This document shows positions 16,849-25,657 of a stretch of 31,531 nt of DNA, piece after piece. The DNA is from an uncultured Spartobacteria bacterium (GTDB taxonomy: Bacteria; Verrucomicrobiota; Verrucomicrobiia; Chthoniobacterales; Terrimicrobiaceae). The notes under the pieces are model-generated. The model ran no database searches. It had not been told where the DNA came from and saw only the letters and a program-made list of their open reading frames with translations. A program made the translations under genes and the position numbers. Each line of letters opens with the position of its first letter. Within the stretch, counting starts at the first letter, position 1. The stretch is taken from assembly GCA_903915315.1 (NCBI GenBank), contig CAIWSO010000313.1:1-31531 (forward strand), written 5' to 3'.

Positions 16849-17614
16849 CGCCAGGTTGGATGCTGAGACCACGCGTAATGCTGGTCGGTATGATATCTGC
16901 AATCGAGGTGGAAGGCTCCACGGAAGTGATACGAACGCGTCCGATCTCGGTGGATCCGCGCTTGACGATCAGTTCCGTGTTGCTGAGGACACCATTTTTG
17001 TCACCGATGCTCAGAACCACGAAATTCCAAGCCTGATTGACGGCAAGAACTCTTCCCATGAGATTTTTCCGCGCTGATTTCAGGTTGGCTTGATTTTCCT
17101 TCTGCTTGTAATCGGCGAGTGCGGCTTTTTTGGATTCTAATTCTTCGGTGAGTGATTTATTGAGCCCTTCAAGTTCCGTAATCCGAGTTTGTTTTTCGTC
17201 ATCGGCTGGAGCGGCGGTGGAGGCAGCGGTCGCAGCGGCAACAGCCACTTTCAGGGCTTCGATTTCGTCTCCTTTGGTTTTGAGATCGGTGGTCAAGGTA
17301 GCGATCTCCGCTGTTTTTTCCGTCAGCTTGGTGTTGGCTTCGGTGAGATTGGTCTGGGTGGTGGCAAGTTCGGTTTTAAGTTTCGCGACTTGGGATTCAG
17401 TCTGCTCCAGCTTCGCAGTCAGGACGGTCTTTTCCGCTTCCGAGTCCGTCAATTTTTTCTTTGTTTCCTCAAGTTCGGACTTGGTTTTTTCCAAGTCGGC
17501 TTGGGTGGAAGCCAGTGTCTCTTTCGTTTGAAGAAGGGTTGTTCTGTTAACGTAGCCCACACCTGCGGAGGCAAGAGAGATGACAATCGAAAGAATAATA
17601 AGGATTTTACCCAT
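16817..17614 (-). CDS. membrane-anchored coiled-coil protein with C-terminal beta domain
   Basis: A 265-aa protein with one N-terminal membrane helix (ILIILSIVISLASAGVGYV, about 4-22). A long coiled coil (about 28-185) with repeating Thr/Lys/Glu/Leu heptads follows, with an Ala-rich break (AAATAASTAAPA), then a compact beta-rich domain (about 186-265; ...AVNQAWNFVVLSIGDKNGV...). The tail resembles the small beta-barrel domains that follow coiled coils in envelope proteins such as MreC, but no family match is claimed. The frame is open to 17800; the ATG at 17612-17614 is chosen because it immediately precedes the membrane helix. It faces the polysaccharide locus across a 159-base divergent gap, which carries a perfect -35 TTGACA (minus strand, 17671-17676) but no matching -10 box. 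Confidence 0.8.
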   Translation of the reverse strand: MGKILIILSIVISLASAGVGYVNRTTLLQTKETLASTQADLEKTKSELEETKKKLTDSEAEKTVLTAKLEQTESQVAKLKTELATTQTNLTEANTKLTEKTAEIATLTTDLKTKGDEIEALKVAVAAATAASTAAPADDEKQTRITELEGLNKSLTEELESKKAALADYKQKENQANLKSARKNLMGRVLAVNQAWNFVVLSIGDKNGVLSNTELIVKRGSTEIGRVRITSVEPSTSIADIIPTSITRGLSIQPGDEVIFKNPEE

Positions 17615-17773
17615 GAGGTGGAGGAATCGTTGAAAGCAATTTTCTATCTGGCGAAAACGTGCTCCACAAGTGTCAAATTGGGTTTTTTGTTGTTTCTGCG
17701 TTGGTCGTGATGCCTCCCTAAACAAAAGAGTCGGGACAAGACCCCATACCGCGATGGGCGGGGGCTCCTTAAT

Positions 17774-20092
17774 GTGCGCCCCGTGAAAACAAATTTCCAT
17801 GTTGGTCGATTCTTTCTCGCAACATCCTTGGCGGCTTTAGCGGCGGTTTCAACAAGCCCGAATTCAAATGCCGATGAGGGGTCAGGAAGCACTCTGAGTT
17901 CCCACGATAAACCACATAACCAGTATGCCGAGGTCCCACTTTTTCAATCGACCCATGATCGGTTGGATGGCGTTTTGGCCAAGCGCGACTATTTGATTCG
18001 ACTCCCGGAGCACGTTCGTTTCGAAGCCGGCAGTGAGATTCTCCTGACATATCGGGCGTCACCGCTCCTCATGCCCGATGTTTCGACCCTCAGCGTGCGA
18101 CTGAATGATCGCGAACTCACCAGCGTGCGACTGGGGTCTCAAAAAGGGGCATCAAGTCAGGACCCAAGCACGCTCCGCATTCCCGTCAGCGCTGGTATGC
18201 TTCTGCCGGGGTGGAATCGAATCAGCCTCGGTTGTCTCCTTCAAACGACCGAAGAGATGTGCCGTGATGTCGACAACCCCGCCGCTTGGCTGGAAGTTGA
18301 AGCGGGTAGTGCTTTGAAGCTTTCGTATTCAACTGTGCCGTTATTTCCAGAGATCCAGCGATTCCCCCACGCGATGACAGAGCCTCAGCTCCTGGTTTTA
18401 TCTGATCGCTTTGCCACTGGGAGCAAGAAAAAGCAGGAGCCCGTTGTCTCCGTGTTGATGCCTTGGGATGCGGGGGAATCGGAGTTGCGGACGTTTTTGA
18501 TTTGCACCGCCCGAATGGGACAGACGGGATACGTGCGCCCAGAATCAATTTTGTCAGCGGATTTGAGTGCCTTCGATGCCGATTGCGAATCCCGTAACGG
18601 CATCCTTATTGCGACCAAGGAAGCCCTTGCCAGCGTCGATTTGCCGGCCGAACTAAAAAGCACGATCGCGGGACTCAAGAACGGGGAGGGATTGCTGGCT
18701 GAGATCATTGTTGGAGACGCTAAATCCACGCAGCGTCGCTGGATGGTTTTGAGTGGAGGGGATGGTGAGGGGTTGGAAAAAGCCGCACTCACTGTGGGAA
18801 GTTCGATGGCATTAAGAAACACGACCTCGAACCCCCTGATCGTCACTGAAGAGCCGATTGTATCTCCTATCGAGGAAAGAATGGCGCAGCCAAAGACCGG
18901 GGCGGTGAAGCTGGGATCCCTGCCTGGTGGCGACATGATCCTTCGGGGATTGTTCCGGCAAGCGGGCGAGCGGGCGCTTGTTTTCCCTCCTGGATTTCAA
19001 ACGACCTCCCGAAGCCATTTGGACTTAGATTTTTCTCATGCAGGAAACCTAGAAAAAACATCCGCGTTTGATGTGAAGCTGAATGATGTGCTGATTGGCA
19101 GCATTGCTTTGACGCCGGAGAACTCAAATCCAAGCCGCCGGCGCTTGGCTATACCGGCGGGAATCACTGGTCGTGACCTGTCCAAGCTGAGTGTCTCCAG
19201 CTATCTGGATATCGGCCGTGCCGATTGCGCTCACATCGTCGAGGAGCGGGCTTGGCTCAATATTGCGGGATCTTCCATGCTCGATATCAATATTGCTCCA
19301 CTCGAGATCAATGATCTGAGTCGTATCGGCCTGCTCTGTCAGCGGGATGCATTTCTTCGTCGGGCGGCACTTATTGTTCCCGAGTTGCCGAGCCAGGACC
19401 GCGATGAACTCATCAAAACTCTGGCTCTTAACCTCGGCAGCCAGCTTGCCAGTATGCCCATCCTCTGGCCCCAGTTGGCTACCTATGCACCAGGGATACC
19501 TGCTACTGTGACTCGCGTAGAGAAGCGCTCGGGATTGGTTTTAGGATCGGCTTTTCAATGGAGCGAGGCCCTCCCTTCAAAAACTCCACTCGTCATACAA
19601 GCGGTGGACGGGAAAAATGACAAATTGTCCTTGAGGGGAGAGGCGGTCTCAGTGGGCGATTTTGATCCTTCGATGGCTTTTGCCCAGTTGGTTCCATCCC
19701 CATGGACCCAAGGGGAGATCTTTGCCGCGGTCGGCGGTATCTCGGGTTATGGTGGCGGCAGCGCCATCGCGATGCTCACGGATCTCGAAGTCGGAGAGCG
19801 CCTGACCGGAACGGTGGCTGCGATCGATGATCAGAAGAGGATCGTGACTTACGATGTGAGATACATTCAAGAGGTGTCCCTCTCCGAGCAGTTGACACGC
19901 GGATTTGCCTCTGGCGTCACGAAAGAGCAGGCCGAAAACGAAAAAATCGAAAAAGCTGAAGCCCTTACACTGGCTTCTATGATGGACAAGTGGCTGATCG
20001 TTGGGGCCATTTTCACTTTGGCCGTCTTGTTCCTCATTCAACGATTGGCCGTGCGTCGCCGAGAAATCAAAAACAAGGGGAGGGATTTGTGA
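17774..20092 (+). CDS. BcsB-like cellulose synthase periplasmic subunit
   Basis: A 772-aa protein with a signal peptide (about 4-34), a large beta-rich periplasmic body and one C-terminal membrane helix (about 738-757, IVGAIFTLAVLFLIQRLAV) with a basic cytoplasmic tail. This is the BcsB (PF03170) layout. Family-like stretches include the LSVRLND and ISLGCLLQTTEEMCRDVDNPAAWLEV regions, and near the end SPWTQGEIFAAVGGISGYGG. BcsB normally binds BcsA at the inner membrane and guides the growing glucan through the periplasm. No BcsA is present; the only synthase nearby is the NfrB-like protein four genes on, its likely partner here. The start may be GTG 17774 or GTG 17783. The stop overlaps the next gene's GTG. 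Confidence 0.88.
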   Translation: MRPVKTNFHVGRFFLATSLAALAAVSTSPNSNADEGSGSTLSSHDKPHNQYAEVPLFQSTHDRLDGVLAKRDYLIRLPEHVRFEAGSEILLTYRASPLLMPDVSTLSVRLNDRELTSVRLGSQKGASSQDPSTLRIPVSAGMLLPGWNRISLGCLLQTTEEMCRDVDNPAAWLEVEAGSALKLSYSTVPLFPEIQRFPHAMTEPQLLVLSDRFATGSKKKQEPVVSVLMPWDAGESELRTFLICTARMGQTGYVRPESILSADLSAFDADCESRNGILIATKEALASVDLPAELKSTIAGLKNGEGLLAEIIVGDAKSTQRRWMVLSGGDGEGLEKAALTVGSSMALRNTTSNPLIVTEEPIVSPIEERMAQPKTGAVKLGSLPGGDMILRGLFRQAGERALVFPPGFQTTSRSHLDLDFSHAGNLEKTSAFDVKLNDVLIGSIALTPENSNPSRRRLAIPAGITGRDLSKLSVSSYLDIGRADCAHIVEERAWLNIAGSSMLDINIAPLEINDLSRIGLLCQRDAFLRRAALIVPELPSQDRDELIKTLALNLGSQLASMPILWPQLATYAPGIPATVTRVEKRSGLVLGSAFQWSEALPSKTPLVIQAVDGKNDKLSLRGEAVSVGDFDPSMAFAQLVPSPWTQGEIFAAVGGISGYGGGSAIAMLTDLEVGERLTGTVAAIDDQKRIVTYDVRYIQEVSLSEQLTRGFASGVTKEQAENEKIEKAEALTLASMMDKWLIVGAIFTLAVLFLIQRLAVRRREIKNKGRDL
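20082..20085 (+). promoter_or_regulatory. strong ribosome-binding site for the DUF2334-like gene
   Basis: A purine-rich GGGGAGGGA stretch with GGGA at 20082-20085 lies 3-10 bases before the GTG at 20089, inside the last codons of the BcsB-like gene. It decides the start of the next gene and is unusually strong for this window. Confidence 0.7.
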
Positions 20093-21345
20093 GAATCGTG
20101 CTACTGGCTCTCATTGCGGTGATCGGGTTGCCGTTCGCCTTTGCTGCCGGGACCGAGGGGGGCCGAAAAACCCTTCTGGTTTACGATACCATCGCCAAGC
20201 CGTTCTCTCTCATGAACGAGATCGATCCGATCCTCATGGGCTTGACCCGATTCGATGCGGAGCCCGAAAAAATCGAAGCCGCCAAGCTTCAAGCATCCGA
20301 TATCGAGAGGGCTGATTTTATTGTGCTGGTGGGGGTTGGCGGCTCGCCGACGCTCAGTCCCGATTGCATAAGGATGTTGCAGCGCGCAAAAAAACCGCTT
20401 CTGTGCGTCGGGCACGCTGTCAACGGACCTGGCTCGGGCACCTTAAAAAACCAACCGATTCAGAAAGCCGTCGTCGATTATCGCGAGACCACATGGCCCG
20501 TGCGATTGGATCCATTTTTCCGGTTGTCAGCGGGCGAGTCTCAAATTCTCTCCCAGGTGGTGGGCGGTGGGGCCCCTTTGCCGCTCGCATGGCGATCGGG
20601 GAACAGATTCGCATTTGCCTCCCTTCCCGGTGAACCCGTTCTGGCGATGATCTTCTCCGATCTTCTTCTGGATTTTTACGGGGTGAAAAATATTCCCTCA
20701 ACAGGGCTGGTTTTCATGCTGGATGATTACCATCCGGCCTCCGATCCTTCCATGTTGCGACGTTTGTCGGATTACATGGCCTACAAGCATATCCCCTTCA
20801 TCGTGCTCACTCAGTCGCGGGATGTGCCGGCGGATGCGACCGATCTCATGCCGAGGGAAACGTATTTGGATTCGCTCCGCTACGCCCAGGCGCGCGGGGC
20901 AAGGATTTTTCTGGATGCGTCGGCGGATCCTGTTCTGGATCGCGAGAGTTTCAGTGCCGATGGGGTGATCCCCATGGGCGCTGAAAGCCGTCCGACTATC
21001 TCCATCGAAAGCGGCGATAACTTCACGCTGTATGTCGGAAGCCGCTATTTCCAGGATACGCCAGGGAGCGATCCAGTGCCCTACCGAAGTCATGCTCCGC
21101 TTCTCCTGGCCAATGGCGGGGTTCTATTACCCGCAAACATCTTGGGGGGGATGGACGGAATTGCCCTTGATGAAGTCCGGAAAAATATCGGCCAGATTGC
21201 GCGGTTGCGTGGGGGCGTGGCGGGCATCGTCATGCCGGCTTGGCTCCCCTTTCAGCATGTCCGGGATCTTGTGGACGCCTGTCTGCAGTCCGCCCTTCCC
21301 GTGATAGATCCCCTCGGTTTTGGTCCGAACCCCGACTCCCAATAA
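20089..21345 (+). CDS. exported DUF2334/polysaccharide-deacetylase-like protein, probably degenerate
   Basis: A 418-aa exported protein (signal peptide about 1-19, AFA cleavage). The N-terminal half is a Rossmann-like region (LLVYDTIAKPFSLMNEID ... IVLVGVGGSPTLS). The C-terminal half resembles DUF2334, a branch of the NodB-type deacetylase fold: VFMLDDYHPASDPSMLRRLSDY, with the paired aspartates. Usual members then have an HGxxH-type metal site; here the equivalent position reads FLDASADP, so those histidines are absent and catalysis is doubtful. The start is GTG 20089, overlapping the BcsB-like stop and preceded by a strong Shine-Dalgarno; the frame is open further upstream, but that would lose the signal peptide. 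It may modify, bind or shape the polysaccharide. The fold call is moderately sure; the role is inferred from position. Confidence 0.7.
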   Translation: MRIVLLALIAVIGLPFAFAAGTEGGRKTLLVYDTIAKPFSLMNEIDPILMGLTRFDAEPEKIEAAKLQASDIERADFIVLVGVGGSPTLSPDCIRMLQRAKKPLLCVGHAVNGPGSGTLKNQPIQKAVVDYRETTWPVRLDPFFRLSAGESQILSQVVGGGAPLPLAWRSGNRFAFASLPGEPVLAMIFSDLLLDFYGVKNIPSTGLVFMLDDYHPASDPSMLRRLSDYMAYKHIPFIVLTQSRDVPADATDLMPRETYLDSLRYAQARGARIFLDASADPVLDRESFSADGVIPMGAESRPTISIESGDNFTLYVGSRYFQDTPGSDPVPYRSHAPLLLANGGVLLPANILGGMDGIALDEVRKNIGQIARLRGGVAGIVMPAWLPFQHVRDLVDACLQSALPVIDPLGFGPNPDSQ

Positions 21346-21356
21346 TTTTTGTAAAA

Positions 21357-22982
21357 ATGAAAACCAACCCACTGATTTGTATTCTCGTTCTCGTCACCAG
21401 CAGCATTGTTGCAGCGCAGGACGGAGTGACTCTCGATCCTGCCGTGGAGGCTGTCCGTCTCTCCAATAACGGCCAGCATGCGGAATCCATCGAATGCCTG
21501 AAAAATGCCCTGCTTGGAGATCCTGGAAATGAGAAGTTGAAATACCGTCTCGCGGGGGAATTGGTTTTTGACCATCGCCCAGCGGAGGCGCGCGCCTGCT
21601 TGGAGGAGTTGAGTCGCTCGTGGAATGCCGATATGGCATCCATGGCGGCGAACAGCCTCGCCACTCTCGACCGCTTGGAGGAGGCGGAAAAAAAAGCCCG
21701 AGCACGCCCATCATCGCCGGAAGCTCTCCGTCAGCAGGCCGAATACCAAGCCCGAAAAGAACGTCTCGAGCGCCAGCAGAAAGTCTTTGATCTCATCGCC
21801 GCCAATAAGGATGACGATGCCGTCGCGCAGATCGACGAGTTGGAGGTATTGGGTGACTCCAATACGGCGATGCGGCTCGAGAAGGCCTATGCGCTTTCCC
21901 GACTCTCCCGTAATGACGAGGCGTTGAATGTGCTCAAGGCCATCCCTCTTGAAGAGGATCCGGATGGAACTGCCCGACTCGCCCTTGCTAGCTTGCTGTC
22001 GCGCGATGGTCGCACAACGGAGGCTGTCAGAATCTGGAGGAACATCCGAGAGTCGGGCGGTGACTCTGCTGCCAGCCGCACGGCCGCGCAGGAGATGAGG
22101 GTCCTTGCTCCCGCCTACAACACGGATTGTTGGGCGTGGGGAGAGCTCGACCTCTATGGCACATATCTCTCTCGATATGAGATTGGTGTTGCGGCAGGTC
22201 GACTCCGGGAGGGAACATTTGTGCCTGGAGCCCGCTGGATTGAGCCGTTCATTCAGGCGGATTTCAGTTTGGATTCAAGTTCCTCGAGTTCCTCGGGAGG
22301 ACAGGGGCTTTCGACCATCTATAATGAAAACTTGGCTGGATTCCATGCGGGCGTCCGTGTTCGTCCATTCGCCGCACAATCCTTTGTTCTGTATGTGCTA
22401 GGCGGCACTCAAAAAGATCTTCGCGGCACCACCCAGCATCGCGCGAAATGGTTCTCCGAACTCATCGCTGGGGTCAACGGCTACTGGGCTTGGGGGCCGG
22501 GCAATGAATGGATTGAAAGCGATCTCGAGGCGGGAGGCTTGAGCGGAAAGGCGTCCCAAGACAGCTCTAAAGCTTTTCGCTCGTGGTCACCCAGGGGATG
22601 GACACCCGTTCGAGGGAGGTATGATTGGTTTGTCGAGGCCGGTGGAGATGCCGCTTACTACAGTCGTCTTCCGGATGGCATTGCCTATCTCCAGTCACGC
22701 CAAGGTGTCCGCTTTCTCCAATGCGGCAAGTCCGCCGCTTTCGACGCCTATGCACTCCAAAACCTTACGATGGATACGAAGGGGAACTACTACGACAACT
22801 ACTTTGAAGCCGGTCCCGGCATCCGATTGATCACTTCACCCGTTGGGGCTGCCGTCTTCACGACGAGCGTCGACTACCTTGTTGGTTCGTATCTGGGGCG
22901 GAACTACGCGAATACGCGGGGCGATACCGCCAGCACGTATTCGGACTTTCGCATCACTGCCGCCCTCTCACTCCGCTGGTAA
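21357..22982 (+). CDS. NfrA-like outer-membrane protein (TPR plus C-terminal beta-barrel)
   Basis: A 541-aa protein with a signal peptide (about 1-20, VAAQ cleavage), a TPR-type helical region (about 25-245) and a C-terminal part (about 255-541) made of alternating aromatic/polar beta strands ending in LSLRW, as expected of an outer-membrane barrel. The end of the protein (NYFEAGPGIRLITSPV ... DYLVGSYLGRNY) resembles the NfrA C-terminal domain of the phage N4 receptor. E. coli NfrA is nearly twice as long, mostly in its TPR part, so this is a compact version. A run of seven serines (about 305-311) lies near the start of the barrel. The ATG at 21357 is 11 bases after the upstream stop. Likely role: export port for the polysaccharide. 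Confidence 0.75.
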   Translation: MKTNPLICILVLVTSSIVAAQDGVTLDPAVEAVRLSNNGQHAESIECLKNALLGDPGNEKLKYRLAGELVFDHRPAEARACLEELSRSWNADMASMAANSLATLDRLEEAEKKARARPSSPEALRQQAEYQARKERLERQQKVFDLIAANKDDDAVAQIDELEVLGDSNTAMRLEKAYALSRLSRNDEALNVLKAIPLEEDPDGTARLALASLLSRDGRTTEAVRIWRNIRESGGDSAASRTAAQEMRVLAPAYNTDCWAWGELDLYGTYLSRYEIGVAAGRLREGTFVPGARWIEPFIQADFSLDSSSSSSSGGQGLSTIYNENLAGFHAGVRVRPFAAQSFVLYVLGGTQKDLRGTTQHRAKWFSELIAGVNGYWAWGPGNEWIESDLEAGGLSGKASQDSSKAFRSWSPRGWTPVRGRYDWFVEAGGDAAYYSRLPDGIAYLQSRQGVRFLQCGKSAAFDAYALQNLTMDTKGNYYDNYFEAGPGIRLITSPVGAAVFTTSVDYLVGSYLGRNYANTRGDTASTYSDFRITAALSLRW

Positions 22983-22987
22983 ATCTC

Positions 22988-25657
22988 ATGGACACTCTTC
23001 ATTCAGTTTTTGTCATTCTCGCCTACACCGCCGCTGTTGGTTTCCTGGTTTTCGGGATCGACGACGTCTTTTTTGATCTGCAATTCCTGCGCTATCTGCG
23101 GAGTAAAAAAGAAAGCGTTCCGATCACTCTCAATGAACTGAAAAATGAGCCGGAGCAATTGATTGCCATTTACATCCCAGCATGGATGGAAGGCGGCATC
23201 ATTAATCGCATGGCGGAGTATGCCAAAAAGGTTCTCATTTACGACCGCTACGATATTTTTATTGGGGTCTATCCGAATGATGCGGAAACAAACCGATGCG
23301 TGGATGAGTTGGTGCGGGTTTCTCCGCGCATTCACAAGGCCGTAACGCCAAACCCGGGGCCGACCTCGAAGGCGGATTGCCTGAATGCGATTTATAAGGC
23401 CATGCTCAGTCATGAAATTCCGGGCAAACGCGAGTATGCTATCATTGCCCTGCACGATGCTGAGGATGTTCTGCATCCGCTGATTCTCAAGGTTTACAAC
23501 TACCATGTGCCCCGGACTTTTGACATGGGCCAAGTGCCGGTTTTTCCACTCGAGTTGACCCCCTGGCGTTATTGGGTGGGGAATTCGTATATCGACGAGT
23601 TTTCCGAATGGCATATGAAAGACATGTTCGCCCGCGAAGCGATGGGAGGTATGGTGCCATCCGCGGGAGTGGGGACTGCGTTCTCCCGTGCCGCCATCGA
23701 CTTTCTGGCTAAAAAATATGAGGTCGGCCCCTTTCTGATCGGGAGTTTAGCGGAGGATTACATGGTGGGAATGGAGCTGTGCCGCTCGGGGTTCCGTACC
23801 GGATTTATTGACTATCCGGTGGAGCGCGAGGTCCTGCGCCGTGATAAGGAGGGGCGGACGATTTCCAGTCGTAAAGTCACCGAACGCGTGGCTGTTCGCG
23901 AAAATTTTCCACTTGAGTTTATTCAGGCGGTGAAACAAAAGGCCCGTTGGATCGTGGGAACGGCCTTTCAGGGGTGGGAGCACGGAGGTTGGTGGGGATC
24001 GACGGCCGTGCGATACACTTTGTTGCGGGACCGTCGCGCACCGCTCGTTCATTGCATCAACGCGAGCGGATATTTTGTGATGGCCTATGTGATCGCCGAG
24101 TTTCTGGTCCAGCACTCGGGGCTTCGAAATAGCCTTTTTCTCCGGCCCTTGTTTCAGGAAAACAGTCTTCTTTGGCGGATCGTTTTGGTGGACACGGCGC
24201 TGCTCTGCTACCGGGTCACGCAGAAGGTGTCCTGCGTCTCAGATGCCTATGGTCTTCGCCAAGGGCTTTTTGCGATTCCGCGCTATCCGGTCGTTAACTT
24301 GATCAATATGACCGCCACCATTCGCGCGGGCTGGATTTATATGCAGCATCGGCTTTTCAAAAAACCGCTGGCATGGACAAAGACGACCCATGTTTTTCCA
24401 GGGGTCGCGGAGCTACAAGAGTTCGCCACTTCGATCGAAGAGTTGCTTGTGGATGAGGGCCTCGTGAGCAGAGAGGACTTGGATAAAATCCTCGAAAAAA
24501 ACAAAGGGAGTTCGGCTCCAAGCGCCCTCTTGCAAATGCAGCTCATGGATGAAGAGCAGTTCACCTCCGTGTGGAGGCGTTTTTCTGGCCTTAAAAGCTT
24601 CGTTGTGACTCCTGAGGATATCCCGATGGGGGAACTCAATCGGTGGCAGGAATCGGATGCCGTTCGATTCGGCGGGATGCCTTGCGCTGAGACGGAGGAC
24701 GGATCCTCTCTGTTCGGTTTCGTCGAGCCACCCAAGCCAGAGGATCTGGGTGAAATCGCGGCCATCTTTGGCTCCCCCGTGGAAGCCCGCCTCATACCGC
24801 CGTCGAATTTCATTTCGCTTAGGAATACGATTTACCCACGGCGTGTCCTTCAAAGCCAGCAGCTTTGCCCACTCAACGGGGTATTCCAAGCCTTAAGCGC
24901 TTCGGATCAACGCAAGGTTCGTGAGTTTCAAATGACGCGTCGGCGATCTCTCTCGGATGCCATGATGCATCTGGGATTCATTCCCGCTGCGGAAGTGAGG
25001 CGTCACTACTCCGAGTCGCTCGGCGTCGAGGGGGCCGACTTTTCAAAATTGACCCTCAGTATATCGATTATGAGAACGCTTGGCCCTTTGTTTTGCGAAG
25101 TTCACGGACTCCTTCCACTGAATGACGGGAGTATCGGTGTGATGAACCCGATTCACCCAGATACCATCGCCCGCATTCAGGGTTTACTTGGATCTGCGAT
25201 TCCTTTCCGGGTCGATACGCCACCAGCTTTCATGAAAATGTGGCACGACTTCATGGTTCTGCAGTTCTCCCAGGATTTCTTGATGGAGAACCTAGTGGAA
25301 TCGAAGGTTCTTCTTTCCGATCACGCCGTGCGGGTCAAAAAAATGCAGCGCTTGATCGAGGGACCGGTAGATCGTCTGTTGGTGCAACTGGGGCTTGTGA
25401 ACAAGAAGCAGTTATTCCAGGCGATGCGGCAGACCTCTGGCCTCGAGGTGGCGCAAGCGGGGGATGCGCCCATTGGTCTCGAGGCCGAGGAATTGCTCGC
25501 TCCAGGCTTCGCCGCGCGAAGCGGGATCATCATTCATCAAATCCGTGATGACGGTATCACTTTCCGCCTCACAAATCTGCCGTCCGAAAATGACCTGATT
25601 GAGGTCACGGAACGGTGCGCGGGAATGCCGGTGAGCTTCAAAATTCAAAATCCATGA
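22988..25657 (+). CDS. NfrB-like membrane glycosyltransferase with three MshEN-like modules
   Basis: An 889-aa protein. An N-terminal membrane helix (about 8-28) leads to a family-2 glycosyltransferase domain with the NfrB-type motif LHDAEDVLHP (about 154-163), EDYMVGME (about 256) and the synthase motif QKARW (about 316), followed by membrane helices (about 355-460). The rest is soluble: three GspE-N/MshEN-like modules starting near residues 474, 650 and 790 (IEELLVDEGLVS, LSDAMMHLGFIP, VDRLLVQLGLVN). E. coli NfrB uses its C-terminal MshEN domain to sense c-di-GMP and needs UDP-ManNAc from WecB. Here wecB is the next gene, sharing an ATGA overlap. Proposed role: inner-membrane synthase of a ManNAc-containing glycan. 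The glycosyltransferase call is firm; the substrate is inferred. Confidence 0.88.
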   Translation: MDTLHSVFVILAYTAAVGFLVFGIDDVFFDLQFLRYLRSKKESVPITLNELKNEPEQLIAIYIPAWMEGGIINRMAEYAKKVLIYDRYDIFIGVYPNDAETNRCVDELVRVSPRIHKAVTPNPGPTSKADCLNAIYKAMLSHEIPGKREYAIIALHDAEDVLHPLILKVYNYHVPRTFDMGQVPVFPLELTPWRYWVGNSYIDEFSEWHMKDMFAREAMGGMVPSAGVGTAFSRAAIDFLAKKYEVGPFLIGSLAEDYMVGMELCRSGFRTGFIDYPVEREVLRRDKEGRTISSRKVTERVAVRENFPLEFIQAVKQKARWIVGTAFQGWEHGGWWGSTAVRYTLLRDRRAPLVHCINASGYFVMAYVIAEFLVQHSGLRNSLFLRPLFQENSLLWRIVLVDTALLCYRVTQKVSCVSDAYGLRQGLFAIPRYPVVNLINMTATIRAGWIYMQHRLFKKPLAWTKTTHVFPGVAELQEFATSIEELLVDEGLVSREDLDKILEKNKGSSAPSALLQMQLMDEEQFTSVWRRFSGLKSFVVTPEDIPMGELNRWQESDAVRFGGMPCAETEDGSSLFGFVEPPKPEDLGEIAAIFGSPVEARLIPPSNFISLRNTIYPRRVLQSQQLCPLNGVFQALSASDQRKVREFQMTRRRSLSDAMMHLGFIPAAEVRRHYSESLGVEGADFSKLTLSISIMRTLGPLFCEVHGLLPLNDGSIGVMNPIHPDTIARIQGLLGSAIPFRVDTPPAFMKMWHDFMVLQFSQDFLMENLVESKVLLSDHAVRVKKMQRLIEGPVDRLLVQLGLVNKKQLFQAMRQTSGLEVAQAGDAPIGLEAEELLAPGFAARSGIIIHQIRDDGITFRLTNLPSENDLIEVTERCAGMPVSFKIQNP

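Noticed and set aside
17189..17710. 173-codon Gly/Phe-rich frame opposite the coiled-coil gene
   Set aside because: The repetitive look comes from reading the coiled-coil heptads backwards.
17756..17782. G/C-rich hairpin just before the BcsB-like start, considered as a riboswitch or translational switch
   Set aside because: The stem is only about 5 bp with a long loop, and no c-di-GMP riboswitch core is recognisable nearby.
20701..21345. Assignment of the DUF2334-like protein as an active chitin/poly-GlcNAc deacetylase of the PgaB type
   Set aside because: The expected histidine motif is missing and there is no PgaB-like hydrolase domain, so an active deacetylase call is not supported.
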